A DNA stretch of 64,000 nucleotides from contig CAVQSV010000023.1 in assembly GCA_963716095.1 (NCBI GenBank), positions 434,001 through 498,000 of the forward strand, read 5' to 3'. Source of the DNA: Sva-07 sp963716095. GTDB lineage: Bacteria > Actinomycetota > Acidimicrobiia > Acidimicrobiales > Ilumatobacteraceae. The position numbers and the translations under genes are program-made. The notes under the pieces were generated by a model. It saw only the letters and a list, made by a program, of their open reading frames with translations, was not told where the DNA came from and searched no databases. Position 1 is the stretch's first letter. Every line of letters starts with the position of its first letter. Shown here piece after piece: positions 8,869-17,054 of this stretch.

Positions 8869-11238
8869 TCAGTAGCTGCCCTCGGCACCACGGTCGATGC
8901 TGAGGAGCTGGATGAGATCCTCGTGCAGCTCCATCCAGATGTCGTGGAACGAGCCGCACATGACACCGGTGAACATCTTTGTCTCGCCGTTGACGGCCCT
9001 GGCAGCTGCCCCCGTGAGCCGATGGCGGTACGCGGCAAACCGTGGAACGGCTTCGGCGAATCCGTCGAGAATCGGAGCACACTCGGTGTTGAAGCGGTCG
9101 AGTTCGTCGAGCCGTTCGGCGTCGTAGGCGGCGTCGGTGTGGTCGTTCGGCTCGTCACCGCGCGTCTGCCACGCAGTGCAGAGTTCCTTGAGGCGAGTGT
9201 TCAGGCCCAGGAACGAGTCGTAGTGCGCACGCAGCCCGGTGCCGTGCGTCTGAGCGGCGTCGACGAGTTCGGCGCCGTGACGCTCCTTGCCTTCAGGGGT
9301 GAGCTGCCAGAGCTCGCGAGCCTCGAAGAATTTGGTGTGACCGCTCTCGGCCAACTCCGTGAGCATCGCCGTGGTGCGATCGAGGGAGATCGTCGACAGT
9401 TCGGCAACGGTCGAAGCGGCGCTGAATCCCTTGATCCGGAGCGCGTGCAGCACGAGGAATCGGGCCTCGTCGTCATCGATCTCGCCGACCTCGGCTGCGG
9501 GTGCGCTGGCACTCGGTGCGGCGTGATCGTTGGCGACGTCGGCGGTGAGGCGGTCGATCTCCTCGTCGGGCACGCGGTCGGCGTCGAGGAGCGCTTGGGC
9601 CACAGCGAGTCGGGCGATCGGCACGCGGTAGGGCGAACAGCTGACGTAGTCGACGCCGGCGTCCACGAGGAATCGAACGGAACCCGGGTCGCCTGCCTGC
9701 TCGCCACAGATGCCGATCTTGATGTCGGGCTTCACGGCGCGCGCGTCGCGACACGTCATCTCGATCAGGCGGCCCACGCCTTCCCGGTCGAGTTGGTCGA
9801 ACGGATTGAACGGCAAGACGCCCGCCTCGAGATAGGCGGGAAGCAACCGGACCTCGACGTCGTCGCGGCTGAACGCGAACGTCAGTTGGGTGAGGTCGTT
9901 GGTGCCGAACGAGAAGAAGTCGGCATGGGCGCTGAGTTCGGCGGCAACCAGTGCGGCTCGCGGGGTCTCGACCATCGCACCGATACTGACGGCGTCGAAG
10001 TCGGTGACCCCGGCCTCGTCGAGTGCGTCGAGCACCCACTGGCGCGCCATCGCCAGTTCCTCGGCGCCCATGACCAGCGGGATCATGATCTCGACCTTCG
10101 GGTCGTTGCCGGCGGCCAGGGCTTCGCCAACGGCGCGGGCGAGCGCCCGAACCTGCATCTGGTAGACGCCGGGCTTGACCACGCCGAGTCGCACCCCGCG
10201 GGTGCCGATCATCGGGTTTGCTTCGCGCAGTCGACGCACTGCGGCCAGCTCGGCGCGGGTGTCGTCGTCGAGGTTGCCGGTCGCCTCCGCGACGACGAGT
10301 CGCTCGTAGTCGGGGAGGAACTCGTGCAATGGCGGGTCGAGGAGTCGGACGGTGATCGGCAGGCCGTCCATCGCCGCGAGGATCGAGGCGAAGTCGGCTT
10401 GCTGCACGACGTCGAGTTCGTGCAGGACTTCGCGCTCATGGGTCGGGTCGTCGCTGAGGATCAGCCGTCGGACCAGACGAAGGCGTTGTTCGGCGAGGAA
10501 CATGTGCTCGGTTCGGCAGAGGCCGATGCCTTCGGCGCCGAGATGTCGGGCGTGGCTCGCGTCGTCGGCGGTGTCGGCGTTGGCGCGCACCCCTACGCGC
10601 CCGGCGCGAATCAGGTCGGCCCAGCGCAGCAGTGTCTCGAGCTCGGGAGGCGCCGGTCGGGTGGAAGCGACGACGGCACCCGCCATGACGTCTCCGCTTC
10701 GCCCGTCGATCGAGATCTCGGACCCGTCGGGATGGAAGTCGCCTGCGATTCGGACGCCGCCTTCGCAGACGACGACCTCAGCGGCGCCGACCACAGCGGG
10801 AATGCCCCAGCCCCGTGCGACCACCGCAGCGTGGCTGACCAGACCACCGCGCGCGGTGAGAATGCCGCGCGCCGACTGCATTCCGAGTACGTCGTCGGGC
10901 GTCGTCTCGGTGCGCACGAGGATCACGTCGTGGCCGAGGTCGGCTGCTTCGACGGCCGCTTCGGCGCTGGTCACGATGCGTCCCGACGCTGCGCCCGGCG
11001 ATGCGGGCAGTCCGGTGGTGAGGATGGTGTAGTCGCCGTCGGGGTCGAAGCGGGCGTGCATGAACGTCGAGAGTTCCGCGGCCGGCACCCGCAGGATGGC
11101 GTCCGCGACGGTGGTGTCGGTGAACGAGTCGCACGCCTCCGCCACGGCGGTGGCGATCAGCTCGCTGAGCTCGTCGCCTCCGACGTTCGAGTGAGGTGTT
11201 GGTTCGGTTGGTGCGGTCGGCGTCGACTGGTGTGGCAC
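8869..11238 (-). CDS. PEP-utilizing enzyme: PPDK swivel and PEP-binding domains with C-terminal winged-helix extension
   Basis: A 789-residue protein resembling the C-terminal two thirds of pyruvate phosphate dikinase. The phosphohistidine swivel domain has TARGGLVSHAAVVARGWG, with the catalytic His in SHAAVV. The PEP/pyruvate barrel has GLCRTEHMF, NPMIGTRGVRLG, GAMVETPRAAL, FFSFGTNDLTQ and GICGEQAGDP. The N-terminal ATP-grasp domain of normal PPDK (about 340 residues) is absent. After the barrel comes about 200 residues: a winged-helix-like part (ARFLVLHALRIKGFSA ... LWQLTPEGKERHG) and a helical tail. The GTG at 11238 was chosen because AGGGGG lies 4 bases upstream. Without an ATP domain it may partner with a separate subunit or act as a regulatory phosphocarrier; both are inference. 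Confidence 0.82.
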   Translation of the reverse strand: MPHQSTPTAPTEPTPHSNVGGDELSELIATAVAEACDSFTDTTVADAILRVPAAELSTFMHARFDPDGDYTILTTGLPASPGAASGRIVTSAEAAVEAADLGHDVILVRTETTPDDVLGMQSARGILTARGGLVSHAAVVARGWGIPAVVGAAEVVVCEGGVRIAGDFHPDGSEISIDGRSGDVMAGAVVASTRPAPPELETLLRWADLIRAGRVGVRANADTADDASHARHLGAEGIGLCRTEHMFLAEQRLRLVRRLILSDDPTHEREVLHELDVVQQADFASILAAMDGLPITVRLLDPPLHEFLPDYERLVVAEATGNLDDDTRAELAAVRRLREANPMIGTRGVRLGVVKPGVYQMQVRALARAVGEALAAGNDPKVEIMIPLVMGAEELAMARQWVLDALDEAGVTDFDAVSIGAMVETPRAALVAAELSAHADFFSFGTNDLTQLTFAFSRDDVEVRLLPAYLEAGVLPFNPFDQLDREGVGRLIEMTCRDARAVKPDIKIGICGEQAGDPGSVRFLVDAGVDYVSCSPYRVPIARLAVAQALLDADRVPDEEIDRLTADVANDHAAPSASAPAAEVGEIDDDEARFLVLHALRIKGFSAASTVAELSTISLDRTTAMLTELAESGHTKFFEARELWQLTPEGKERHGAELVDAAQTHGTGLRAHYDSFLGLNTRLKELCTAWQTRGDEPNDHTDAAYDAERLDELDRFNTECAPILDGFAEAVPRFAAYRHRLTGAAARAVNGETKMFTGVMCGSFHDIWMELHEDLIQLLSIDRGAEGSY

Positions 11239-11315
11239 GTTTCCCCCTGGTTCCGCGATGAAACTAACCGTTCGACCAATTGCGCGTGAAGGTCGAGGCG
11301 CGCGGTGTGGATCCG

Positions 11316-12530
11316 CTATCGGTTGAGGTCGACGGGGATGTTGCGTGGTCCTCGGATCTGGCCGTTGGCCCACGTCGTCGGCTTGCTGGTGTCGAGCGCG
11401 TAGTCGGGGAAGGCCCGCAGCCACTCCTGGAACGCAATCGTGCACTCGAGTCGGGCGAGGTTCGACCCCACGCAGCGATGGATCCCCAACCCGAATGCGA
11501 CGTGGCGGTTGTTCAGCCGGTCCATGTCGAACACGTCCGGGTTCTCGAACGCGTCGGGGTCGTGGTTGGCGGCGGGAAAGGTGAGCAGCATCTGATCGCC
11601 GGGGTGCACCGGGCAGCCGCCGATCTCGGTCTCGCCGACCACCTTGCGCGCCATCGTGACCGGCGCGTAGTACCGCAGGACCTCCTCGGTGGCGGTGTTC
11701 CAGAGCAGATCGTCGTTGTCGGCTGCCACGAGGCGCGCCACCTGATCGTTGTGCTGAGCGAAGTGCCAGAGCCCCGACCCGATCGCACTCCACGTGGTGT
11801 CGATGCCGGCGATGATCAGCAAGTTGATGTAGCCGACCTTGAGGTCCCAGTCGACCGGCTCGCCGTCGATCTCGGCGTTGGCGATCATCGTCAACATGTC
11901 GTCTTGCGGGTTGGCGAGGCGATCGTTGAGGAGCTGGTCGACGTAGTCCTTCATCTCGGTCGCCACGGCGATGCGAACCGCGTTGTCGCGGGGTCCGAAC
12001 TGGAAGTTCCGGTGGATCCAGTCGCGAAAGAGATCGGCGTCGCCCTCGGGCAGGCCTGTGAGCTTGCAGATGCCGTGCACCGGGATGTGCTGCGAGTACT
12101 GCGCTGCGGCATCGGCGGTGTCGGCCCCGTCGAGGTCGGCGATCAGCTTGCGACAGAACTGCCGCAGGTCGTCCTCGAGGGGTGCGACGTTCTTCGGGCT
12201 GAACGCCGGGAGGAGCAGACGCCGGTGCCCGTGATGGTCGGGTGGGTCAGAGGTGATCGGCGGCGCCGGCCGGCGGGGCGCGTCGGGCCGGCCGACGTTG
12301 ACCCAGATCGACGAGAAGTTCTCGGTGTCGTTCGCCACCGCGGCGACGGCTTCCATCGTGACCGGCATGAACGCCCGCCCGTAGCGTTCGGTGGTGGCGA
12401 CCGGGCACTGCTCGCGCACCGAGTTCCAGATGTCGATCGCGTTCTCGCCCCATTGGTCGTCGAGCCAGTCCCAGTCGGTCAGCCAGTTCTCGACCGGCGG
12501 CATCTCCACGTGCTCAGCCCCATACGCCAC
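11316..12530 (-). CDS. Cytochrome P450
   Basis: A 404-residue soluble bacterial-type monooxygenase. Visible motifs are the I-helix oxygen-binding AGIDTTW, the K-helix EEVLRYY (ExxR), the PxxHxxHRR-type C-helix motif DPPDHHGHRRLLLPAFSP, and the haem ligand loop FGLGIHRCVGSNLAR with the cysteine thiolate. Start is GTG at 12530 with GGGGGA a few bases upstream. No ferredoxin or reductase gene adjoins it; the nearest visible ferredoxin is at 46.9 kb. Substrate cannot be told from sequence; the actinobacterial family includes sterol, fatty acid and terpene oxidisers. Confidence 0.95.
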   Translation of the reverse strand: MAYGAEHVEMPPVENWLTDWDWLDDQWGENAIDIWNSVREQCPVATTERYGRAFMPVTMEAVAAVANDTENFSSIWVNVGRPDAPRRPAPPITSDPPDHHGHRRLLLPAFSPKNVAPLEDDLRQFCRKLIADLDGADTADAAAQYSQHIPVHGICKLTGLPEGDADLFRDWIHRNFQFGPRDNAVRIAVATEMKDYVDQLLNDRLANPQDDMLTMIANAEIDGEPVDWDLKVGYINLLIIAGIDTTWSAIGSGLWHFAQHNDQVARLVAADNDDLLWNTATEEVLRYYAPVTMARKVVGETEIGGCPVHPGDQMLLTFPAANHDPDAFENPDVFDMDRLNNRHVAFGLGIHRCVGSNLARLECTIAFQEWLRAFPDYALDTSKPTTWANGQIRGPRNIPVDLNR

Positions 12531-12593
12531 AGCGATCCCCCTTCGTTGTCGTCATCGCAACGGTAGTCGCGAACCCACCCGCCATGCGGCCCC

Positions 12594-12737
12594 GGTCCCG
12601 GTCCCGGTCCCGAAAAAATGCGCGAACTGGGCCCACCCGCGGCACGTCTTGCGCACGTTTCGAGAGCGGGGAATCTGTCGGGGCGAAACGTGCGCAAGAT
12701 CGTGCGGTCGCGACGTGCTCGTGCGCATTTTTCGGGG
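12594..12737. repeat. Structured intergenic block: hexamer repeat plus four alternating inverted motif copies
   Basis: Three GGTCCC hexamers (12594-12611) lead into four copies of the motif TGCGCAnnTTTCG in alternating orientation. The inner pair, 12647-12662 and 12684-12699, is a perfect 16-bp inverted repeat with a 21-base loop. The outer pair, 12609-12623 and 12723-12737, is near-perfect with one extra A on the left. The block could fold as a long double hairpin or be a multi-site operator. It lies upstream of the P450 and downstream of the amidase gene, both on the minus strand. Confidence 0.8.
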
Positions 12738-12742
12738 TGGGG

Positions 12743-13405
12743 TCAGCCGGTGCGCCAGGCCTCGTCGACCGGGGGGACATCGGTGACCTGGACCTCGGGG
12801 CCGAGCGATGCTCCCACCAGCTCGAGCCGATCTCCACTCCAGAATCGGCCGGGGTCGTACCAGTTCGGTGGGCGGTCGGTGCCGAGCAGGCCCATCCGTT
12901 CGAAGGTGACCGCCACCAGTTCGGCGCAGAAGATGTCGTTGAGCGACACCTTGCGGCGGACTCGGCCGGCGAGCCAGTGGCCGGCGAGCGTGCGGGTGCT
13001 GGGAAACGCCCGACCGCTGTACTCGGCCACGACGGACAGGGCCTGGTTCTCCATCTCGGTGGTGGCGTCGACGTCGATCTCGCGGAACCATGGCTGCTGG
13101 CCGTACCGATTGGTCCACACGCTCACGGCGCGATCGAGCCGGTGGAGTTGGGCGCCGCGTTCGCGCTCGCCGGTCCACACATTCGGCATGCTGGCGCCGA
13201 GCTCGGCATGCCAGAGCAGCGGTGGGAGATCGTCGATTGCCAGCACGACGCCGACGTGATTGACGGGGCTGTTCGTGAACAGCCTGATTGCGCGATCGGC
13301 GACCGAACGGCCGCGGAACAGCCAGACGTCGCCGGTGGCCGCGATGTCGACGGCGTCGTGCAGCGTCATCGAGCTGGAAGTCGGGTCTGCCTGCGAATTG
13401 TTCAT
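12743..13405 (-). CDS. Permuted NlpC/P60 (YiiX-like papain-fold) amidase-like protein
   Basis: A 220-residue protein. It opens with TGDVWLFRGRSVADRAIRLFT and SPVNHVGVVLAIDD, the pattern of YiiX/YebB-type permuted papain-fold proteins, with the active-site His in NHVGVV and the probable Cys in NDIFCAELVAVTF. No signal peptide is evident. Members hydrolyse amide bonds of peptides or lipids, but many are uncharacterised. The ATG at 13405 leaves about 16 bases to the divergent small membrane gene. Function beyond the fold is not asserted. Confidence 0.7.
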   Translation of the reverse strand: MNNSQADPTSSSMTLHDAVDIAATGDVWLFRGRSVADRAIRLFTNSPVNHVGVVLAIDDLPPLLWHAELGASMPNVWTGERERGAQLHRLDRAVSVWTNRYGQQPWFREIDVDATTEMENQALSVVAEYSGRAFPSTRTLAGHWLAGRVRRKVSLNDIFCAELVAVTFERMGLLGTDRPPNWYDPGRFWSGDRLELVGASLGPEVQVTDVPPVDEAWRTG

Positions 13406-13421
13406 CGACGATCTAACGTAC

Positions 13422-13607
13422 GTGGTCGTGAGGTGGGCAAAGTTGCTGGGTGTCGCAGGCGTGGTCGCTGTGCTCGGCGTGACCGGTGTCGCCGTGTACC
13501 GGCAACGCCAGCGTCGCTCATGGACCGAGGTGCCACCCGACGAGTTGCGTTCTCGTCTCCACGCCCGCCTCGACGGCGCAGCGGTGGACCCGGCGCCGGT
13601 GCGGTGA
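13422..13607 (+). CDS. Small single-pass membrane protein (about 60 aa)
   Basis: A short frame starting GTG at 13422 (or GTG 13428) reads a positively charged start, then the hydrophobic segment LLGVAGVVAVLGVTGVAVY, followed by a basic stretch RQRQRRSW and PPDELRSRLHARLDG. This is typical of small actinobacterial inner-membrane proteins with the N-terminus outside or in the bilayer. It is divergent from the papain-like gene. The family is not recognised. Confidence 0.6.
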   Translation: MVVRWAKLLGVAGVVAVLGVTGVAVYRQRQRRSWTEVPPDELRSRLHARLDGAAVDPAPVR

Positions 13608-13953
13608 GCGCGGCCGACCTCAGCCACCTCGCCGAACTCCGCGCACTCGGCGACGACGAGGTTCCCGCAATCGGCTCGGACCGGCACCGCCCATCGACCG
13701 TCCTGTCGTCGTTCACGGCGATGTATGCGCCCCGAACACCCTCGTGAACGAACGGGGCGAGTGGGTGGGCCATGTCGATCTCGGCGACCTCGCCGTCGCG
13801 CGACCGGTGGGCCGACTTGGCGATTGCGTCGATGAGCCTCGAGTGGAACTTCGGTGAGGGGCACCAGCAGGAGTTGTACGGGGCCTACGGGATCGCCCCC
13901 GATCAGGAACGGATCCGGTACTACCCGCGAGCTCTGGACGCTCGAGTCCTGAC
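13604..13953 (+). pseudogene. Aminoglycoside phosphotransferase (APH) family remnant
   Basis: Only the C-terminal part of a small-molecule kinase remains. One frame gives DRPVVVHGDVCAPNTLV and GHVDLGDLAVA, the Brenner-type HGDxxxxN loop and the DxD/DLG metal motif. After one extra C near 13800 the next frame gives DRWADLAIASMSLEWNFG and QELYGAYGIAPDQERIRYY, a characteristic APH(3')-type C-terminus. Upstream, SHLAELRALGDDEVP is in yet another frame. The ATP-binding lobe is missing, so the gene is dead. Intact relatives are about 260 residues. Confidence 0.75.
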
Positions 13954-14373
13954 TCACGTCGGCAGTGCGACGATGGCGGTGCCGGTGACGACGTGCACGC
14001 CGTCGCGATCCAGCCAGACCACGCACTCGGCGCGTCGCTCGCCGTCGACGACCGTGACCGAGTCGACTCGACCGCCGGCGGTGACCCGGTCGCCGTCGAG
14101 CACCGGCGCTCCGAACGACACCGTCAGACGACGCACGCTCGATGGCCCTGCCCAGGCGAGCAACATGTTGACGATGTAGCCGAGGTTCAACGGTCCCTGG
14201 TTGATCACCCGGCCGCCGAGGCCGAGTGCTTCGTTGGCGTTGCGATCCCAGTGCACCGGATATGGATCGCGCAGGATCGCCGCCATGGTGCGCATGCGGG
14301 CCGGATCGACCGACGCCATCGTCCAGGGTGGGATCTCGTCGCCGGGTTGGGTGTCGGCAGCCGCAACACTCAT
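13954..14373 (-). CDS. MaoC-like hot-dog dehydratase/hydratase subunit (catalytic)
   Basis: A 139-residue single hot-dog protein. It contains ILRDPYPVHWD (the Asp and His of the hydratase 2 motif) followed by GRVINQGPLNLGYIVNMLLAW, the signature of MaoC-type (R)-specific enoyl-CoA hydratases and 3-hydroxyacyl dehydratases. Its start overlaps the stop of the gene at 14370-14813 by four bases (ATGA), so the two are translationally coupled and probably form a heterodimer, as in HadAB or ChsH1-ChsH2 systems. The flanking acyl-CoA dehydrogenase and SDR suggest fatty-acyl or steroid side-chain breakdown; the substrate is inferred only. Confidence 0.8.
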   Translation of the reverse strand: MSVAAADTQPGDEIPPWTMASVDPARMRTMAAILRDPYPVHWDRNANEALGLGGRVINQGPLNLGYIVNMLLAWAGPSSVRRLTVSFGAPVLDGDRVTAGGRVDSVTVVDGERRAECVVWLDRDGVHVVTGTAIVALPT

Positions 14374-14813
14374 CGCCGCAGCACCCATCGGTTGGTGACG
14401 CGCGCAGCAACACGGTCGGAATCGTCGAACAGGGTGATCTCGAACACGAACTTGTCGATCACCCGGCCGGCATCGTCGGTGGTCCGGCGTGCGGAGACGA
14501 TCCCACCTTCCATTCGATACTCGATGTCTTCGACCAGCGGTCGGACGTACTCCCAGTCGTACCCCTCGAGTCCGACGGAGCCGGGCCCGGACACGCCACC
14601 GAGCGCGAACAGGTCGGTGATCGAGGTACCCACGCCGAGGATCGGCACATGGAACAGCACGATCGGATGCACCAGGCCGTCCGGGAGCGGATCTCGCCCG
14701 GTGCAGTCGGTGAGCAGGAAGTTCTCCCAGTGCTCGATTCGATACGTTCCGCCTGTGAAGCGATGCCCGACGAGGGCGTCGAGTTGGGCTTCGGTCAGCG
14801 CGTTGACTGCCAT
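14370..14813 (-). CDS. MaoC-like hot-dog hydratase partner subunit
   Basis: A 147-residue hot-dog-sized protein with YRIEHWENFLLTDCTG near the N-terminus and a C-terminal beta-rich tail ending ARVTNRWVLRR, but without the Asp/His hydratase motif. It is therefore probably the substrate-binding half of a heterodimer with the downstream gene, which it overlaps by four bases. Start ATG at 14813 follows a good ribosome site (GAGGGGGAAG). It is divergent from the acyl-CoA dehydrogenase gene at 14904. Confidence 0.75.
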   Translation of the reverse strand: MAVNALTEAQLDALVGHRFTGGTYRIEHWENFLLTDCTGRDPLPDGLVHPIVLFHVPILGVGTSITDLFALGGVSGPGSVGLEGYDWEYVRPLVEDIEYRMEGGIVSARRTTDDAGRVIDKFVFEITLFDDSDRVAARVTNRWVLRR

Positions 14814-14903
14814 GTCGTTCTTCCCCCTCGTTCGCAGGGTAGTGATCGTGAGGTGGCGCGGCAGGTGCGGGGCGGCGGGTCGTGGGCAGCAAGACTGGAG
14901 CTG

Positions 14904-16079
14904 ATGGATTTCACTCCGGATGATGACCACCTGGCGATCGTGGAGGCCGTCGACCGCGTGTGCTCCGACTTCGACGATGCATACTGGGCCGTGCGCGACG
15001 AGCGTCACGAGTTCCCGTGGGACTTCTACTCGGCGATGGCTGCGGGCGGTTGGCTCGGCGTTGCGATCCCGGAGCAGTTCGGCGGTGCCGGCCGGGGAAT
15101 CACCGAGTGCGCGTTGGTGCTGAATCGCGTCGCCGCGTCGGGTGCAGCGATGAACGGATCGTCGGCGTTGCATCTCACGATGTTCGGTCTGAACCCGGTG
15201 GTGAAGTTCGGCAGCGACCGCTTGCAGCAGGCGTTCTTGCCGCGCGCCGCGGCTGGCGACCTCCACATCGCGTTCGGGGTGACGGAACCCGATGCCGGCA
15301 CCGACACGTCGCGGATCAGCACGCGGGCGATCGATGACGGCGCCGGCGGATTCGTGATCAGAGGCCGCAAGATCTGGACCTCGAAGGCGTTGGAGTCCGA
15401 GGTGTGTCTGCTGCTCGCCCGCACCGACGACCCCGACCCGTCCGATCCCCGCCGCCGCTTCGACGGCCTCAGTCTGTTCCTCGTCGATCTCGACCCCGAG
15501 TTCTGCGACATCGCCCCGATCCCGAAGCTCGGCCGCAACGCCGTGGCATCGTGCGAGGTGGCCTACGACGACCTGCCGGTCGAGGGGTGGCGGCTGGTCG
15601 GCGAACGTGGCCGCGGCTTCCAGCAGATTCTCCACGGGCTCAACCCCGAGCGGATCCTGCTCGCCGCGATGGCGTGCGGCATCGGTGAGGTCGCCCTCCG
15701 CAGGGCTGTCGGCTACGCGAACGAACGTGTCGTGTTCGACCGACCGATCGGTGCCAACCAGGCGATCGCCCATCCGCTTGCGCAGGCGCACATGCAACTC
15801 CACGCTGCCGGGTTGGTGTGGCGCGATGCGGCCTGGCGTTACGACCAGGGCCTCGAGTGCGGCGAGGAGGCGAACACGGCCAAGTACCTGGCGGCCGAGG
15901 CGAGCTTCTTCGCCGCCGATCAGGCGCTGCAGACCCATGGGGGTCTGGGCTACGCAACGGAGTACCACGTCGAGCGCTACTGGCGCGAGGCTCGCCTGCA
16001 ACGGTTGGCGCCGGTGAGCCAGGAGATGACCTGCAACTACATCGCTCAGCAGGTGCTCGGCCTGCCCCGTTCGTACTGA
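14904..16079 (+). CDS. Acyl-CoA dehydrogenase
   Basis: A 391-residue FAD enzyme that oxidises acyl-CoA at the alpha-beta bond. Family motifs are present: FGGAGRGITECALVLN in the N-terminal helical domain, FGVTEPDAGTDTSRIST (FAD and substrate loop), IRGRKIWTSKA, and the C-terminal helical domain with QALQTHGGLGYATEYHVERYWREARL, which holds the usual catalytic glutamate region. The ATG at 14904 has GGAG just upstream. It lies back-to-back with the hot-dog hydratase pair and is followed by the LLM oxidoreductase and SDR in the same direction. Chain-length preference is unknown. Confidence 0.93.
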   Translation: MDFTPDDDHLAIVEAVDRVCSDFDDAYWAVRDERHEFPWDFYSAMAAGGWLGVAIPEQFGGAGRGITECALVLNRVAASGAAMNGSSALHLTMFGLNPVVKFGSDRLQQAFLPRAAAGDLHIAFGVTEPDAGTDTSRISTRAIDDGAGGFVIRGRKIWTSKALESEVCLLLARTDDPDPSDPRRRFDGLSLFLVDLDPEFCDIAPIPKLGRNAVASCEVAYDDLPVEGWRLVGERGRGFQQILHGLNPERILLAAMACGIGEVALRRAVGYANERVVFDRPIGANQAIAHPLAQAHMQLHAAGLVWRDAAWRYDQGLECGEEANTAKYLAAEASFFAADQALQTHGGLGYATEYHVERYWREARLQRLAPVSQEMTCNYIAQQVLGLPRSY

Positions 16080-16107
16080 GCCGAACACGATGTGCCAGGC
16101 TCCGACG

Positions 16108-17046
16108 ATGACGACTCAACGCCCGTTCCGTTTCGGTGTCATGGCTGCCAAGGCCCGTTCGTCGGCCGAATGGACCGACACCGCGAAGCAGGCCGAGGAC
16201 CTCGGCTACTCCGCGCTGCTGATGCCCGATCACTTCGGCGATCAGCTGTCGCCGGTGCCCGCACTGGCGGCTGCGGCTGCGGTGACCACGTCGCTGCGGG
16301 TCGGCTCGCTCGTGTTCGCCAACGACTTCCGGCACCCTGCCGTGCTGGCGAAGGAGTCAGCGACGCTCGATCTGCTGAGCGACGGCCGATTGGAGGTCGG
16401 CCTCGGCGCTGGGTGGATGACCGAGGACTACACGTGGACCGGCATCGCTCACGAACGTCCCGGGGTCCGCATCGACCGGATGATCGAAGCCATCGCCGTG
16501 CTGCGTGGACTGTGGGGCGACGACGCGTTCTCCTTCGATGGCGATCACTACACCATCACGGAGATGAACGGTCTGCCGAAGCCGGTCCAGGCGGGCGGAC
16601 CGCCCATCATCGTCGGCGGCGGCGCCAAGCGGGTGCTCTCGACCGCCGCCCGATTGGCCGACATCGTCGGCGTCAACCCGAATGTCGGCGAAGGGAAGGT
16701 CGGCCCGGAAGCGATCGCCTCGATGTCGGCCGATGCCACCGACGAGAAGCTCGGTTGGGTGCGCGATGGCGCCGGCGACCGTTTCGCCGACATCGAGATC
16801 AGCATCCTCAAGTTCGTCACGATCGTCACTGACGACCGCGACACCGTGGCGGGCAAGGTTGCCGGTGCGATGGGCATGGACGCACCCACGCTGCTCGCGA
16901 GCCCGCACACGATGGTGGGGTCGGCTGAACAGATCGTCGACGAACTGGTCGAGCAGCGTGAGCGTTGGCAGGGCTCGTACGTGACGGTGCAGTCCGATGC
17001 GCTCGAGGCGTTCGCGCCGGTGGTCGCCGCGCTCGCGGGAACCTGA
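16108..17046 (+). CDS. LLM-class F420-dependent oxidoreductase (MSMEG_2516-type)
   Basis: A 312-residue luciferase-like TIM-barrel protein. The N-terminal PFRFGVMAAKARSSAEWTDTA, YSALLMPDHFGDQLSPVPALAAAAA and VGSLVFANDFRHPAVLAKE closely follow the F420-dependent family of the MSMEG_2516 type, with GRLEVGLGAGWMTEDY and GGPPIIVGGGAKRVL for cofactor binding. An earlier in-frame ATG at 16090 exists; 16108 was preferred because MTTQRPFRFG is the natural start of the fold. Use of F420 is family knowledge, not shown here. It is co-directional with the acyl-CoA dehydrogenase and SDR. Confidence 0.88.
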   Translation: MTTQRPFRFGVMAAKARSSAEWTDTAKQAEDLGYSALLMPDHFGDQLSPVPALAAAAAVTTSLRVGSLVFANDFRHPAVLAKESATLDLLSDGRLEVGLGAGWMTEDYTWTGIAHERPGVRIDRMIEAIAVLRGLWGDDAFSFDGDHYTITEMNGLPKPVQAGGPPIIVGGGAKRVLSTAARLADIVGVNPNVGEGKVGPEAIASMSADATDEKLGWVRDGAGDRFADIEISILKFVTIVTDDRDTVAGKVAGAMGMDAPTLLASPHTMVGSAEQIVDELVEQRERWQGSYVTVQSDALEAFAPVVAALAGT

Positions 17047-17054
17047 GGCCGGTC

